The notes beneath the pieces were generated by a model. It was not told the DNA's origin, searched no databases, and worked only from the letters and a program-made list of their open reading frames with translations. A program made the position numbers and the translations under genes. Below are positions 1 to 7,613 of a DNA stretch of 64,000 nucleotides, in pieces (position 1 is the first letter of the stretch; each line of letters opens with the position of its first letter). This DNA comes from Agarivorans sp. Alg241-V36 (lineage in GTDB: Bacteria; Pseudomonadota; Gammaproteobacteria; Enterobacterales; Celerinatantimonadaceae). The stretch lies in assembly GCF_900537085.1 (NCBI RefSeq), contig NZ_UNRE01000004.1, positions 62,001 through 126,000 of the forward strand. The letters run 5' to 3'.

Positions 1-490
1 TTGGCAGGGTAACGTCTTTACCCTCGCCTTTTATAAAGTCACTAATCGGGACCACTTTACCGTAGCGAAAGTGAGTACCAATTAGGTCTGAGTCGTTTAC
101 GTAAGCATCGTAAATGTTACGGCCCGACTGCATTTGGGTTTGCAGTTTTTCAACTACATCACCTTCTTGAATAAGGTCGTGATTAACCTTAATACCGGTT
201 ATCTCAAAAAATGCCTTGGCTAAGGTCTTACTTTCATATTCGTGGGTGGTGATGGTTTCTGAGGCTACGTTTATTTCCATACCGCGAAATGGTTTTGCCG
301 CTTCAATAAACCATGCCATCTCATCCATTTGTTGCTGCTGGCTAAGGGTAGAAGGGCTAAACTCTTCTCCCACCCAACGCTGGGCTGCATCACTGTATTG
401 ATCTGCTAATGCTAAACTGCTGCATCCGGCGATAACCATGGCTACACTCAAGCGAGCCAGTTTAAACACTGATTTTTTGTAGTAGGGCAT
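1..490 (-). CDS. glpV: ABC transporter substrate-binding protein, glycerol type (GlpV-like), C-terminus outside window
   Basis: Periplasmic binding component of the ABC importer encoded upstream on the same strand. The open frame runs from an ATG at 490 to the left edge without a stop (163 residues visible). The N-terminus MPYYKKSVFKLARLSVAMVI is a signal peptide. It contains IAGC, which could be a lipobox, but also an ALA-D site for signal peptidase I, so lipidation is undecided. The rest reads like extracellular solute-binding proteins (a GMEINVASETITT stretch, then an ITGIKVNHDLIQEGD stretch). The assignment to glycerol rests on operon order (two ATPases, two permeases, DUF2160 protein, binding protein), which matches rhizobial glpSTPQUV. 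The substrate is inferred. Confidence 0.8.
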   Translation of the reverse strand, partial: MPYYKKSVFKLARLSVAMVIAGCSSLALADQYSDAAQRWVGEEFSPSTLSQQQQMDEMAWFIEAAKPFRGMEINVASETITTHEYESKTLAKAFFEITGIKVNHDLIQEGDVVEKLQTQMQSGRNIYDAYVNDSDLIGTHFRYGKVVPISDFIKGEGKDVTLP

Positions 491-531
491 TGCTTCATTC
501 CTTTTAATTTTTAAGTGCGTCTTGTTTTTTT

Positions 532-551
532 AAGGCACCCCTTGATGCCTT
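532..551. other. Hairpin in the glpU-glpV intercistronic gap
   Basis: AAGGCA at 532-537 pairs with TGCCTT at 546-551 across an 8-nt loop, between the end of the DUF2160 gene and the start of the binding-protein gene. In the direction of transcription (minus) it is followed by an A-run rather than a U-run, so it does not look like a terminator. Such a hairpin could set the relative amount of binding-protein mRNA, as in other importer operons; this is inference. Confidence 0.35.
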
Positions 552-588
552 TGCACATCCTTAATTTGCTCTCGAGTTTTTGCTGGTC

Positions 589-861
589 TCACCCCCATCT
601 CATAACAATAAACAGCCACACCACTGCCACCGCGAACGGTAGCCAAATGCTCAGTTCAGTCATCCCGATAAAACCGAGGTGAATAAACGCACTGCTTAAC
701 AAACCAATAAACAATCGATCGCCACGGGTAGTAGCTATCGGTAAAAAACCTTTGCGAGCCACACAGGGGCTCTTAAGTTCCCAACAGGTCATCACAAACA
801 AAATGCAGGCGATGCCGGTAAAAAATAGTGCTGATGGTGTTGTCCATGCCATCCAGTTCAT
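589..861 (-). CDS. glpU: Small integral membrane protein, DUF2160 (GlpU-like)
   Basis: A 90-residue protein with three hydrophobic segments (about residues 8-26, 48-66 and 68-88). It is the predicted small membrane protein (DUF2160) characteristically found between the permease and binding-protein genes of glycerol ABC operons, called GlpU in rhizobia. Its role in transport is not known. The ATG at 861 is preceded by AGGAGA at good spacing. The gene lies 10 nt downstream of the second permease, so it is clearly part of the operon. Confidence 0.8.
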   Translation of the reverse strand: MNWMAWTTPSALFFTGIACILFVMTCWELKSPCVARKGFLPIATTRGDRLFIGLLSSAFIHLGFIGMTELSIWLPFAVAVVWLFIVMRWG

Positions 862-871
862 GTTGTTTCTC

Positions 872-1672
872 CTATACCCGACCTAGGGCAAAGCCCTTGG
901 CTACGTGATTTCTAACAAACCAAATAACTAATACACCTGGCAAAATGGTGAGCACACCGGCGGCTGCCAGCACTCCCCAATCAATACCAGAGGCACTTAC
1001 CGTGCGGGTCATTACTGCAGCGATAGGTTTGGCGTCTACCGAGGTTAAAGTTCTGGCCAATAGCAGTTCTACCCAACTAAACATGAAACAAAAGAAGGCG
1101 GTAACCCCAATGCCAGAGCGGATTAGCGGGATAAAAATTTTGACGAAAAAGCGCGGAAAACTGTAGCCGTCGATATAGGAGGTTTCGTCGATTTCTCTTG
1201 GCACGCCCGACATAAAGCCTTCTAAGATCCACACCGCTAGTGGCACGTTAAACAAACAATGTGCGAGAGCCACGGCGATGTGGGTATCAAACAAACCTAC
1301 CGATGAGTAGAGCTGAAAGAAGGGCAGCAAAAATACCGCTGGCGGCGCCATTCGGTTGGTGAGTAACCAAAAGAACAGGTGTTTGTCGCCAATAAAACGA
1401 AAGCGCGAAAAAGCATAGGCCGCAGGCAGCGCCACCGCCAAGGTAATCACCATGTTTAGCGATACGTAGTAAATCGAGTTTACGTAGCCCATGTACCAGC
1501 TGGCGTCGCTAAAAATGGTGGCGTAGTTGGCAAAGGTAAAGTGTTCTGGCCAAAAGCTAAGCCCGCCTAGTATCTCTTGATTACTCTTAAACGACATAAT
1601 CAACAACCAATAAATGGGTAACAGCAAGAACAAGATGTAAGCGCTCATTCCCAGTGTTTTTTTCATGTTCAT
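872..1672 (-). CDS. glpQ: ABC transporter permease, glycerol type (GlpQ-like)
   Basis: Inner-membrane permease of the MalG class (266 aa) with six predicted membrane segments, starting with one at residues 10-28. The cytoplasmic EAA loop region is visible as EIDETSYIDGYSFPRFFVKI, the docking site for the ATPases. It should pair with the permease encoded just upstream. The ATG at 1672 has AAAGGA seven bases upstream. It sits 21 nt after that permease gene and 10 nt before the DUF2160 gene. Family assignment is secure; the glycerol substrate comes from operon synteny. Confidence 0.85.
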   Translation of the reverse strand: MNMKKTLGMSAYILFLLLPIYWLLIMSFKSNQEILGGLSFWPEHFTFANYATIFSDASWYMGYVNSIYYVSLNMVITLAVALPAAYAFSRFRFIGDKHLFFWLLTNRMAPPAVFLLPFFQLYSSVGLFDTHIAVALAHCLFNVPLAVWILEGFMSGVPREIDETSYIDGYSFPRFFVKIFIPLIRSGIGVTAFFCFMFSWVELLLARTLTSVDAKPIAAVMTRTVSASGIDWGVLAAAGVLTILPGVLVIWFVRNHVAKGFALGRV

Positions 1673-1693
1673 AATTGCATCCTTTCGCCGCGC

Positions 1694-2557
1694 TTATTTG
1701 CCGTCGTTATGAGTCATGGCGGTGTAGAACAGCCAGCTAACCAACAAAATGATTAAGAAATAAATGATCGAGAACGCCCCTGCTGGCCCAATATCAAACT
1801 GGCCTACTGCCATTTTGGTAAGGGTTTGGCTGAGGAAGGTGGTGGAGTTACCGGGGCCACCACCGGTGAGCACAAAGGGTTCGGTATAAATCATGAAGCT
1901 GTCCATAAAGCGCAGTAATACGCCAATTAGCAGCACATTCTTAAGCTTGGGAAGTTGGATAAAACGAAATACCGCCCAGTTAGAGGCACGGTCGATGCGA
2001 GCCGCTTGGTAATAAGCATCTGGAATGGCGCGCAAACCTGAGTAACACAGCAGTGCCACCAAGGATGTCCAATGCCATACGTCCATTAGCAACACCGTAA
2101 GCCACGCATCCATGGGGTTAGCGGCGTAGTTATAGTCTATGCCTAGGCTGTTTAAGGCCCAGCCAAATAGGCCAATGTCTGCCCGCCCAAAGATTTGCCA
2201 AATAGTGCCCACCACGTTAAGTGGCACTAATAGCGGCAACGCTAACACCAGCAAACACACCACCGAACCTGGGCCACGAGCTGGCATCATTAAGGCGACT
2301 AAAATCCCTAGCGGGATCTCGATTAACAACACCGAGCCAGAGAAAATAAACTGGCGAATTAAGGAGTCGTGTAAGCGAGTATCGTTAAGAATTTCTCGAT
2401 ACCATTCGGTGCCCACAAAGTAGCGGGTATTAGCATCAAAAATATCCTGAATCGAATAGTTCACTACCGTCATTAGCGGCACAATGGCGCTAAACGCCAC
2501 CAGCGCGAACACTGGCAGTACCAAGTACCAGGCTTTATTGGTATAGGGTTTAATCAT
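1694..2557 (-). CDS. glpP: ABC transporter permease, glycerol type (GlpP-like)
   Basis: Inner-membrane permease of the MalF/UgpA class (287 aa), six predicted membrane spans beginning at residues 13-33. The EAA-like loop reads PDAYYQAARIDRASNWAVFR, followed by the expected IQLP. It forms the translocation pore with the GlpQ-like partner. Its ATG overlaps the last 8 nt of the upstream ATPase gene, indicating translational coupling. The same 8-nt overlap occurs between the two ATPase genes, so the first three cistrons are tightly coupled. Confidence 0.85.
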   Translation of the reverse strand: MIKPYTNKAWYLVLPVFALVAFSAIVPLMTVVNYSIQDIFDANTRYFVGTEWYREILNDTRLHDSLIRQFIFSGSVLLIEIPLGILVALMMPARGPGSVVCLLVLALPLLVPLNVVGTIWQIFGRADIGLFGWALNSLGIDYNYAANPMDAWLTVLLMDVWHWTSLVALLCYSGLRAIPDAYYQAARIDRASNWAVFRFIQLPKLKNVLLIGVLLRFMDSFMIYTEPFVLTGGGPGNSTTFLSQTLTKMAVGQFDIGPAGAFSIIYFLIILLVSWLFYTAMTHNDGK

Positions 2558-3653
2558 GATTATCTTCCTTGGCCACCAAGTATTCGTCGATGTAGAGCAT
2601 CAACCACTGCTCGGGAAAGCTGATATAGGCGGTTTGGTGAGGCACTTTTTGGTCTTCTTGCAAGCGCGCTTTAATTACCTGATCGCCCAGCTGCAAGCTA
2701 ACAATTTTGTAGGTGCCTAAGTCTTCTACAAACAGCACCTCTGCTTGATAGGCATCGCCATTAGGTTTGTCCCACACATGAACAAACTCAGGGCGAATTC
2801 CCACTTTTAAGTTATTAGATTGGCTGCTGTTAACTGCGTTTAATTCCTGCTCGCTTAAGGCAATGCTTTGCTCGCCAAAACACACACCTTGCTCACAGCG
2901 TTCTACTTCCATTAAGTTCATGCCGGGGCTGCCAATGAAGTAACCCACAAAGGTATGGTTGGGCTGCTCGAATAGCTCTCGAGGCGTGCCAAACTGCACC
3001 ACTTGGCCGTTGTACATCACCGCAATTTTGTCGGCAAAGGTAGAGGCTTCGAGCTGATCATGGGTAACGTAGACCATGGTAATATTGAACTGCTCGTGAA
3101 TTTGCTTGAGCTTGCGGCGCAACTTCCACTTAAGGTGGGGGTCAATCACCGTGAGCGGCTCATCAAACAAAATCGCCGATACGTCGTCACGCACTAAGCC
3201 GCGACCCATCGATACTTTTTGTTTTTCATCGGCGCTTAGGTTGGCGGCCTTTTTATTAAGCACCGCGGTAAGGTCTAGGATTTCGGCAATCTCGCCCACT
3301 TTAGACTGCACTTTGGCCTTACTAGCGCCCATGTTGCGTAGCGGGAAGGCTAAGTTATCAAATACCGTCATGGTGTCGTACACCACAGGAAACTGGAACA
3401 CCTGAGCAATGTTGCGCTCTTGCGGCGGAATGTCGTTTACTCGAACACCGTCAAACAATACTTCGCCGTCGGATGGTTCAAGCAAGCCAGAGATAATATT
3501 TAGCAAAGTAGATTTGCCACAACCCGATGGCCCTAGCAAGGCATATGCACCGCCCTTTTGCCAAACGTGGTTCATTTCTCGAATCGCATACTGGGGCTGA
3601 TCGGCCTGCTTGTCGTAACTATGCGCTAAGGATTTTAGTTGGATCTCAGCCAT
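2550..3653 (-). CDS. glpT: ABC transporter ATP-binding protein (GlpT-like) with degenerate signature motif
   Basis: Cytoplasmic ATPase (367 aa) of the MalK/UgpC class. Walker A GPSGCGKST is at residues 41-49, Q-loop at about 87, Walker B ILFDE at 161-165 and the switch histidine in VTHDQ at 198, all intact. The C-terminal part (about 240-360) is the OB/TOBE regulatory domain. The ABC signature is LSADE (139-143) instead of LSGGQ. The neighbouring ATPase has the reverse pattern (good signature, altered Walker A and no switch histidine), so a heterodimer would have one normal and one degenerate ATP site. It overlaps both flanking genes by 8 nt. Confidence 0.87.
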   Translation of the reverse strand: MAEIQLKSLAHSYDKQADQPQYAIREMNHVWQKGGAYALLGPSGCGKSTLLNIISGLLEPSDGEVLFDGVRVNDIPPQERNIAQVFQFPVVYDTMTVFDNLAFPLRNMGASKAKVQSKVGEIAEILDLTAVLNKKAANLSADEKQKVSMGRGLVRDDVSAILFDEPLTVIDPHLKWKLRRKLKQIHEQFNITMVYVTHDQLEASTFADKIAVMYNGQVVQFGTPRELFEQPNHTFVGYFIGSPGMNLMEVERCEQGVCFGEQSIALSEQELNAVNSSQSNNLKVGIRPEFVHVWDKPNGDAYQAEVLFVEDLGTYKIVSLQLGDQVIKARLQEDQKVPHQTAYISFPEQWLMLYIDEYLVAKEDNHD

Positions 3654-4746
3654 GATAATGATCCTCTATACGGCGGCTTGAAGCCTGAATAAGCTCTCCG
3701 GCATGGTCGAATACGTGCAGCTTATGAGTGGGTACGTATATTTTGATTTTCTCGTCGACGTGGTAGGAATGAACCCCAGACAGATGCAGCACTAATTGAA
3801 AGTGCTCGTTACGTACATGCAAGAAGGTTTCGGAGCCGGAGATTTCTGCCAGCTCAACCTGAACTGATATTTCTAAATCATCGTCATTTTTAGGTAACAG
3901 ACTTAAATGGCTGGGGCGAATGCCAAATTGATAAGACCCTTCGCCTAAGGCTTTTAAGTCGGCATTTAGCGGGAAATGCACTTTGTCGTCAAAGGTCACT
4001 TCGGTGGCACTCATCTTTCCGGTAATCAGGTTAATGGGTGGCTCATTAAACAAGGCTGCGGCGGTAACATTGCAGGGCGAGTGATAGGTATCTGCGGTTG
4101 GCCCACTTTGAATTACTTTGCCTTCGTGCAAAATAGTGGTGGTGCCGCCTAAGGCAAGTGCCTCATTAGGTTCGGTTGTAGCGTACACCGCAATGGTATT
4201 GCGCTGAGCAAACAGCTCGCGCATTTCTTGGCGTAGTTCTTCGCGTAACTTGTAATCTAAGTTAACTAAGGGCTCGTCAAACAAGATGATATCGGCGTCT
4301 TTAATCAGCGCTCTGGCCATGGCAGTACGCTGCTGCTGACCACCAGAAAGCTCCAAAGGTAGGCGAGATAAAAAAGGCGTAATGCGCAGCATTTCTGCAG
4401 TTTCCATCACCCGTTTTTTAATGGTGGTTTCCGACTCATTAGCCAAGCGCAAGGGCGAAGCAATGTTGTCGTATACCGTCATATTGGGGTAGTTAATGAA
4501 CTGCTGGTAGACCATCGATACATTTCGCTCTTGCACCGATACACCGGTTACGTCTAGGCCATTCATTAATACTCGGCCGGTGTTTGGTTTGTCTAATCCG
4601 GCCATTAGCCGCATTAAACTGGTTTTGCCTGACAAGGTGCGGCCAAGCAATACGTTAAACGAGCCGGGCTCAAAATTGAGGGTGGCTTGGTTAATGTAAT
4701 ACTGGCCATCGACCATCCGTGTTACGTTTTCCAATGTCAGTGACAT
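3646..4746 (-). CDS. glpS: ABC transporter ATP-binding protein (GlpS-like), first gene of the operon
   Basis: Cytoplasmic ATPase (366 aa), MalK class with a C-terminal TOBE region (about 235-355). The ABC signature LSGGQ (133-137) and Walker B ILFDE (154-158) are canonical. The P-loop is GRTLSGKTS (35-43), lacking the usual PSG. The switch histidine position is threonine 191 (VYATTEP in place of VYVTHDQ). Catalysis at its own Walker site is therefore doubtful. First cistron behind the sigma-54 promoter at 4822-4838. The rhizobial GlpS/GlpT pair gives the name; the asymmetry is read from this sequence. Confidence 0.87.
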   Translation of the reverse strand: MSLTLENVTRMVDGQYYINQATLNFEPGSFNVLLGRTLSGKTSLMRLMAGLDKPNTGRVLMNGLDVTGVSVQERNVSMVYQQFINYPNMTVYDNIASPLRLANESETTIKKRVMETAEMLRITPFLSRLPLELSGGQQQRTAMARALIKDADIILFDEPLVNLDYKLREELRQEMRELFAQRNTIAVYATTEPNEALALGGTTTILHEGKVIQSGPTADTYHSPCNVTAAALFNEPPINLITGKMSATEVTFDDKVHFPLNADLKALGEGSYQFGIRPSHLSLLPKNDDDLEISVQVELAEISGSETFLHVRNEHFQLVLHLSGVHSYHVDEKIKIYVPTHKLHVFDHAGELIQASSRRIEDHYHG

Positions 4747-4821
4747 GGGCGGGGGCTCTCCTTATGTCCAGTGCTGAATAATGTTCGCACTATGTTCAAA
4801 TTCGCAAATCTACGAAGCTTA

Positions 4822-4838
4822 TTGCCAAACTTGTGCCA
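4822..4838 (-). promoter_or_regulatory. Sigma-54 promoter of the glpSTPQUV operon
   Basis: On the minus strand the sequence reads TGGCACAAGTTTGGCAA, compared with the sigma-54 consensus TGGCAC-N5-TTGC. The GG at -25/-24 and GC at -13/-12 have exact spacing, and only one base of the -12 element deviates (TGGCA for TTGCA). The predicted transcript start is near 4812, about 65 nt before glpS. The divergent gene encodes a sigma-54-dependent activator, which strongly supports the call. Confidence 0.8.
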
Positions 4839-4912
4839 ACCCACCAATAAAATCATAACCTGCTGATTTAATAGATTAATATATTTGTTTTAGTTTTTAC
4901 TTTAATAAAAAT

Positions 4913-4942
4913 ATGTTCATTTAGTGTGATCAATGTGAACAT
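4913..4942. promoter_or_regulatory. Candidate activator binding site upstream of the sigma-54 promoter
   Basis: ATGTTCA (4913-4919) and TGAACAT (4936-4942) form a perfect 7-bp inverted repeat with a 16-bp spacer, about 100-130 bp upstream of the predicted start, where enhancer sites of sigma-54 activators lie. Further ATGTTC(A/G) copies occur at 4781, 4792 and 4968 and a TGTTCA at 4999. That the divergent activator binds here is inference. A TGTGA half-site inside the spacer is too weak to call a CRP site. Confidence 0.45.
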
Positions 4943-5039
4943 TTTGTTAATCGATTTTGACCAATTAATGTTCGTATGCGAAAGTGCCTGCCTGATACTG
5001 TTCACTGCTAAACAATGTGATGCTGATTAAAGGATTGAG

Positions 5040-6938
5040 ATGAGCGAAAAGTCACAGTGGTATTTAGAACATGAAGCGCTAATTAAGCACTCTTGGCAGC
5101 GCTGCCGAGACTCTGGCTTAACCCATCATAGTGAGCCAAACGTAGAGCATAAGTCTGCGGGGGATTTGTCATGTCTGCTGGAACAGCATCATCAATTATT
5201 AGAAACCACCCATCATCAAGTACTGCCCTACTACGAGAATTTGCTCAGTAATAGCAACAGCCAAGTGATGCTGGCCGACCACCAAGGCTATGTATTAAAA
5301 AGCTGGGGAGAACAACGTTTTAAGCAGCAACATCAAGAAATATTCTCACCGGGCACTGGCTGGCAAGAACCGGTGTTAGGCACCAACGCCATTGGCACTG
5401 CCTTAAAAACTGGCAGCGTGGTGCAAATTCATCATGACGAGCATTTTTTGGTGGCGAACCGCTTTATGACTGGTTCGGCTGCACCTATCTATGGGGTAGA
5501 TAGGGAAATGGTAGGTGTAATTGATATCTCGAGCGATACCTACTTACCGGAATCTCATACCCTTGGCATGGTGAAAATCATGTCGCAAGCGGTTGAAAAT
5601 CAGCTAATAATTTCTCACTTTAATAGTGAACACTTTCTGCTGCGTTTCAACACCAGCCCAGAAAACATCGATAGCCAGTGGTCGGCGCTGGTTGTATTTG
5701 ATGAAACCGGCTTGGTGATCTCGGCCAATCGCCGCGCGGAGTTAGTTCTAGCCACCGACTTAAAGCTGGTGAACATTAGCGAGCTATTTGAAATTAGTGT
5801 TAACCAGTTAGTTAATCAACCAGAGAGTTTTCAAATCCCCTTAATCACTCGCCAGCAATTTAGAGTGCACGGTATTTTGCATAAACCCAAACAAGCCAAA
5901 CCGCGTGTTTTAGATTTTAGAACTTTGCTTAAGCCTGAACAAAATAGGCCACAACACGTCTCGGAGAAACAGGCATTTTTGCTGGATGATCTTAATTTGG
6001 GCGATCCGGTAATGGCTAAAGCGGTAGCGCAAAGCAAACGTATTGTAGATAAAGAAATCCCGATTCTAATTCGTGGCGAAACCGGCGTAGGTAAAGAGGT
6101 ATTTGTAAAAGCACTGCATCACTCAAGCCTGCGAAGCAAGCAGAACATGGTGACAGTAAACTGCGCTGCGATTCCCCAAGAGTTGGTGGAGTCGGAGCTA
6201 TTTGGTTATGAAAAAGGCGCGTTTACGGGCTCTAGCAACAAAGGCTATATAGGGCTGATCCGTAAGGCAGACAAAGGTACCTTATTCTTAGACGAGATTG
6301 GCGATATGCCCTTAAATGTTCAGGCACGCTTATTAAGAGTATTGCAAGAACGCAGGGTTAACCCATTGGGTAGCACCGAGTCTTATCCAGTAGACTTTAA
6401 GTTGGTTTCTGCCACCAATAGAAACCTAAAAGATGATGTTGAAGCCGGCAGTTTTCGCCAAGATTTATATTATCGGGTGAGTGGCTTAAACATCGAGTTA
6501 CCGGCACTTCGTCATCGTAGTGACCGCCAACACCTCATCCAGTTTTTACTTAACTACTATGCCGAAGCACCGCAAGATTCCTTGATAACCGAGCGCGCAA
6601 TGCACAGCTTTTGCCAACACCCATGGCCGGGTAACATTCGCCAGCTAGTTAGCGTAATCCAAATCGCTCAGGCTATGTCTGACAATCAAGCCATCGATTT
6701 ACAGCACCTACCCGACGACTTCTTTGCCGACCTTGATGGCCAAACTAGCAACGTAGAGCCTATTGCTGTCAGCACTCCTCAACCTACTGGCGAAGCCGAG
6801 CAGCCAAAACCAGCCTGTAGTGATGACATTGTGGCCATCTACCAATCCTTGTCTTGCAACATCTCCAAAACCGCTCAACAACTGGGTATTAGCCGAAACA
6901 CCGTATATAAGCGCTTACGCGAGTCAGGCTACAAGTAG
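5040..6938 (+). CDS. Sigma-54-dependent transcriptional activator (AcoR/DhaR type), probable regulator of the glycerol ABC operon
   Basis: A 632-residue enhancer-binding protein. A GAF-type sensor occupies about residues 50-200 and a PAS-like segment about 213-290. The AAA+ domain (about 320-550) has Walker A GETGVGKE (346-353), the sigma-54 contact loop GAFTGS (393-398) and Walker B TLFLDE (415-420). A Fis-type helix-turn-helix ends the protein (about 600-630). The overall build is that of AcoR and DhaR, which sense small carbon compounds through the GAF domain. The gene is divergent from the glp operon, whose promoter is sigma-54 type, so it is the obvious activator; glycerol or a derivative as the signal is inference. 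AAAGGA precedes the ATG. Confidence 0.88.
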   Translation: MSEKSQWYLEHEALIKHSWQRCRDSGLTHHSEPNVEHKSAGDLSCLLEQHHQLLETTHHQVLPYYENLLSNSNSQVMLADHQGYVLKSWGEQRFKQQHQEIFSPGTGWQEPVLGTNAIGTALKTGSVVQIHHDEHFLVANRFMTGSAAPIYGVDREMVGVIDISSDTYLPESHTLGMVKIMSQAVENQLIISHFNSEHFLLRFNTSPENIDSQWSALVVFDETGLVISANRRAELVLATDLKLVNISELFEISVNQLVNQPESFQIPLITRQQFRVHGILHKPKQAKPRVLDFRTLLKPEQNRPQHVSEKQAFLLDDLNLGDPVMAKAVAQSKRIVDKEIPILIRGETGVGKEVFVKALHHSSLRSKQNMVTVNCAAIPQELVESELFGYEKGAFTGSSNKGYIGLIRKADKGTLFLDEIGDMPLNVQARLLRVLQERRVNPLGSTESYPVDFKLVSATNRNLKDDVEAGSFRQDLYYRVSGLNIELPALRHRSDRQHLIQFLLNYYAEAPQDSLITERAMHSFCQHPWPGNIRQLVSVIQIAQAMSDNQAIDLQHLPDDFFADLDGQTSNVEPIAVSTPQPTGEAEQPKPACSDDIVAIYQSLSCNISKTAQQLGISRNTVYKRLRESGYK

Positions 6939-7199
6939 CCAAGCCACTACTGGTTAAACTCAAGCGGTAGTAACTTTTGGCAGCAATTAGCTAACGCATT
7001 AATATATAAAAGATTATATTATTGTTATATCGTATTGAATCACCTATTTGACTACAGCTTTCCCCCAGCGTATCTGTCATATTTCCTGCTTTATTGCTAA
7101 CACGGCTTTGTTTAGCCAGCGAGCTGTTTTCACTAACGCGGCTTAGCACTTATCAATAAAAGATTTGCTTCAAATCACTGACAATTTAAGGAGTATTTA

Positions 7200-7562
7200 A
7201 TGTCAGATATGGAAATTTCAGCTACCGAACCAAGTTTATCAAGTAAAGATGAGGCAGCAAAAACCAGCGCACTGATTGCCTATGGATTAATGATTCTGGG
7301 TTTGTTTACCGGCTTGTTTTGGCTAGTAGGCGCTATTTGGGCAATGGTGAAAAAGGGCGAAGCAGCCGGCACCTTATTTGAAGACCATTATTCAAATATT
7401 ATTAAAACCTTTTGGTGGGGCTTTGGTCTATCCATCATCGGTTTTGTATTGGCGTTTGTAGTAGTTGGTTACTTTGTACTATTAGCCGTTTGGATTTGGT
7501 CTATTTATCGAATCATCAAAGGCTTAGCTAAGATAACCTCGAATAAGTCGTACAACTCTTAG
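7200..7562 (+). CDS. Small predicted membrane protein (COG3671-like)
   Basis: A 120-residue protein with a short polar N-terminus and three hydrophobic segments (about 25-49, 72-88 and 90-108). A conserved-looking motif HYSNIIKTFWW lies between the first and second. This pattern resembles the uncharacterised COG3671 membrane proteins; no function is known. The start is preceded by AAGGAG. It is a monocistron with its own terminator directly after the stop codon. Confidence 0.65.
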   Translation: MSDMEISATEPSLSSKDEAAKTSALIAYGLMILGLFTGLFWLVGAIWAMVKKGEAAGTLFEDHYSNIIKTFWWGFGLSIIGFVLAFVVVGYFVLLAVWIWSIYRIIKGLAKITSNKSYNS

Positions 7563-7568
7563 CCAATA

Positions 7569-7595
7569 AAAAAGGGAGCGCGAAGCTCCCTTTTT
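7569..7595 (+). terminator. Rho-independent terminator, probably bidirectional
   Basis: GGGAGC (7574-7579) pairs with GCTCCC (7585-7590) around a 5-nt loop, flanked by an A-run on the left and a T-run on the right. It separates two convergent genes and has a U-tract in both directions. Confidence 0.9.
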
Positions 7596-7613
7596 ACACC
7601 GACATCAGCCGCA

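Noticed and set aside
216-401. Small plus-strand open frame opposite the binding-protein gene
   Set aside because: It lies wholly antisense to the clear GlpV-like reading frame and looks like no known protein.
4921-4942. CRP-like half-site TGTGATCAATGTGAAC ahead of the glp activator gene
   Set aside because: The first half matches TGTGA but the second half (TGAAC) fails to match TCACA, so it is not reported as a CRP site.
6939-6980. Weak hairpin ACTACTG / CGGTAGT after the sigma-54 activator gene
   Set aside because: It needs a G-U pair, has a 12-nt loop and only a short T-run; not convincing as a terminator.
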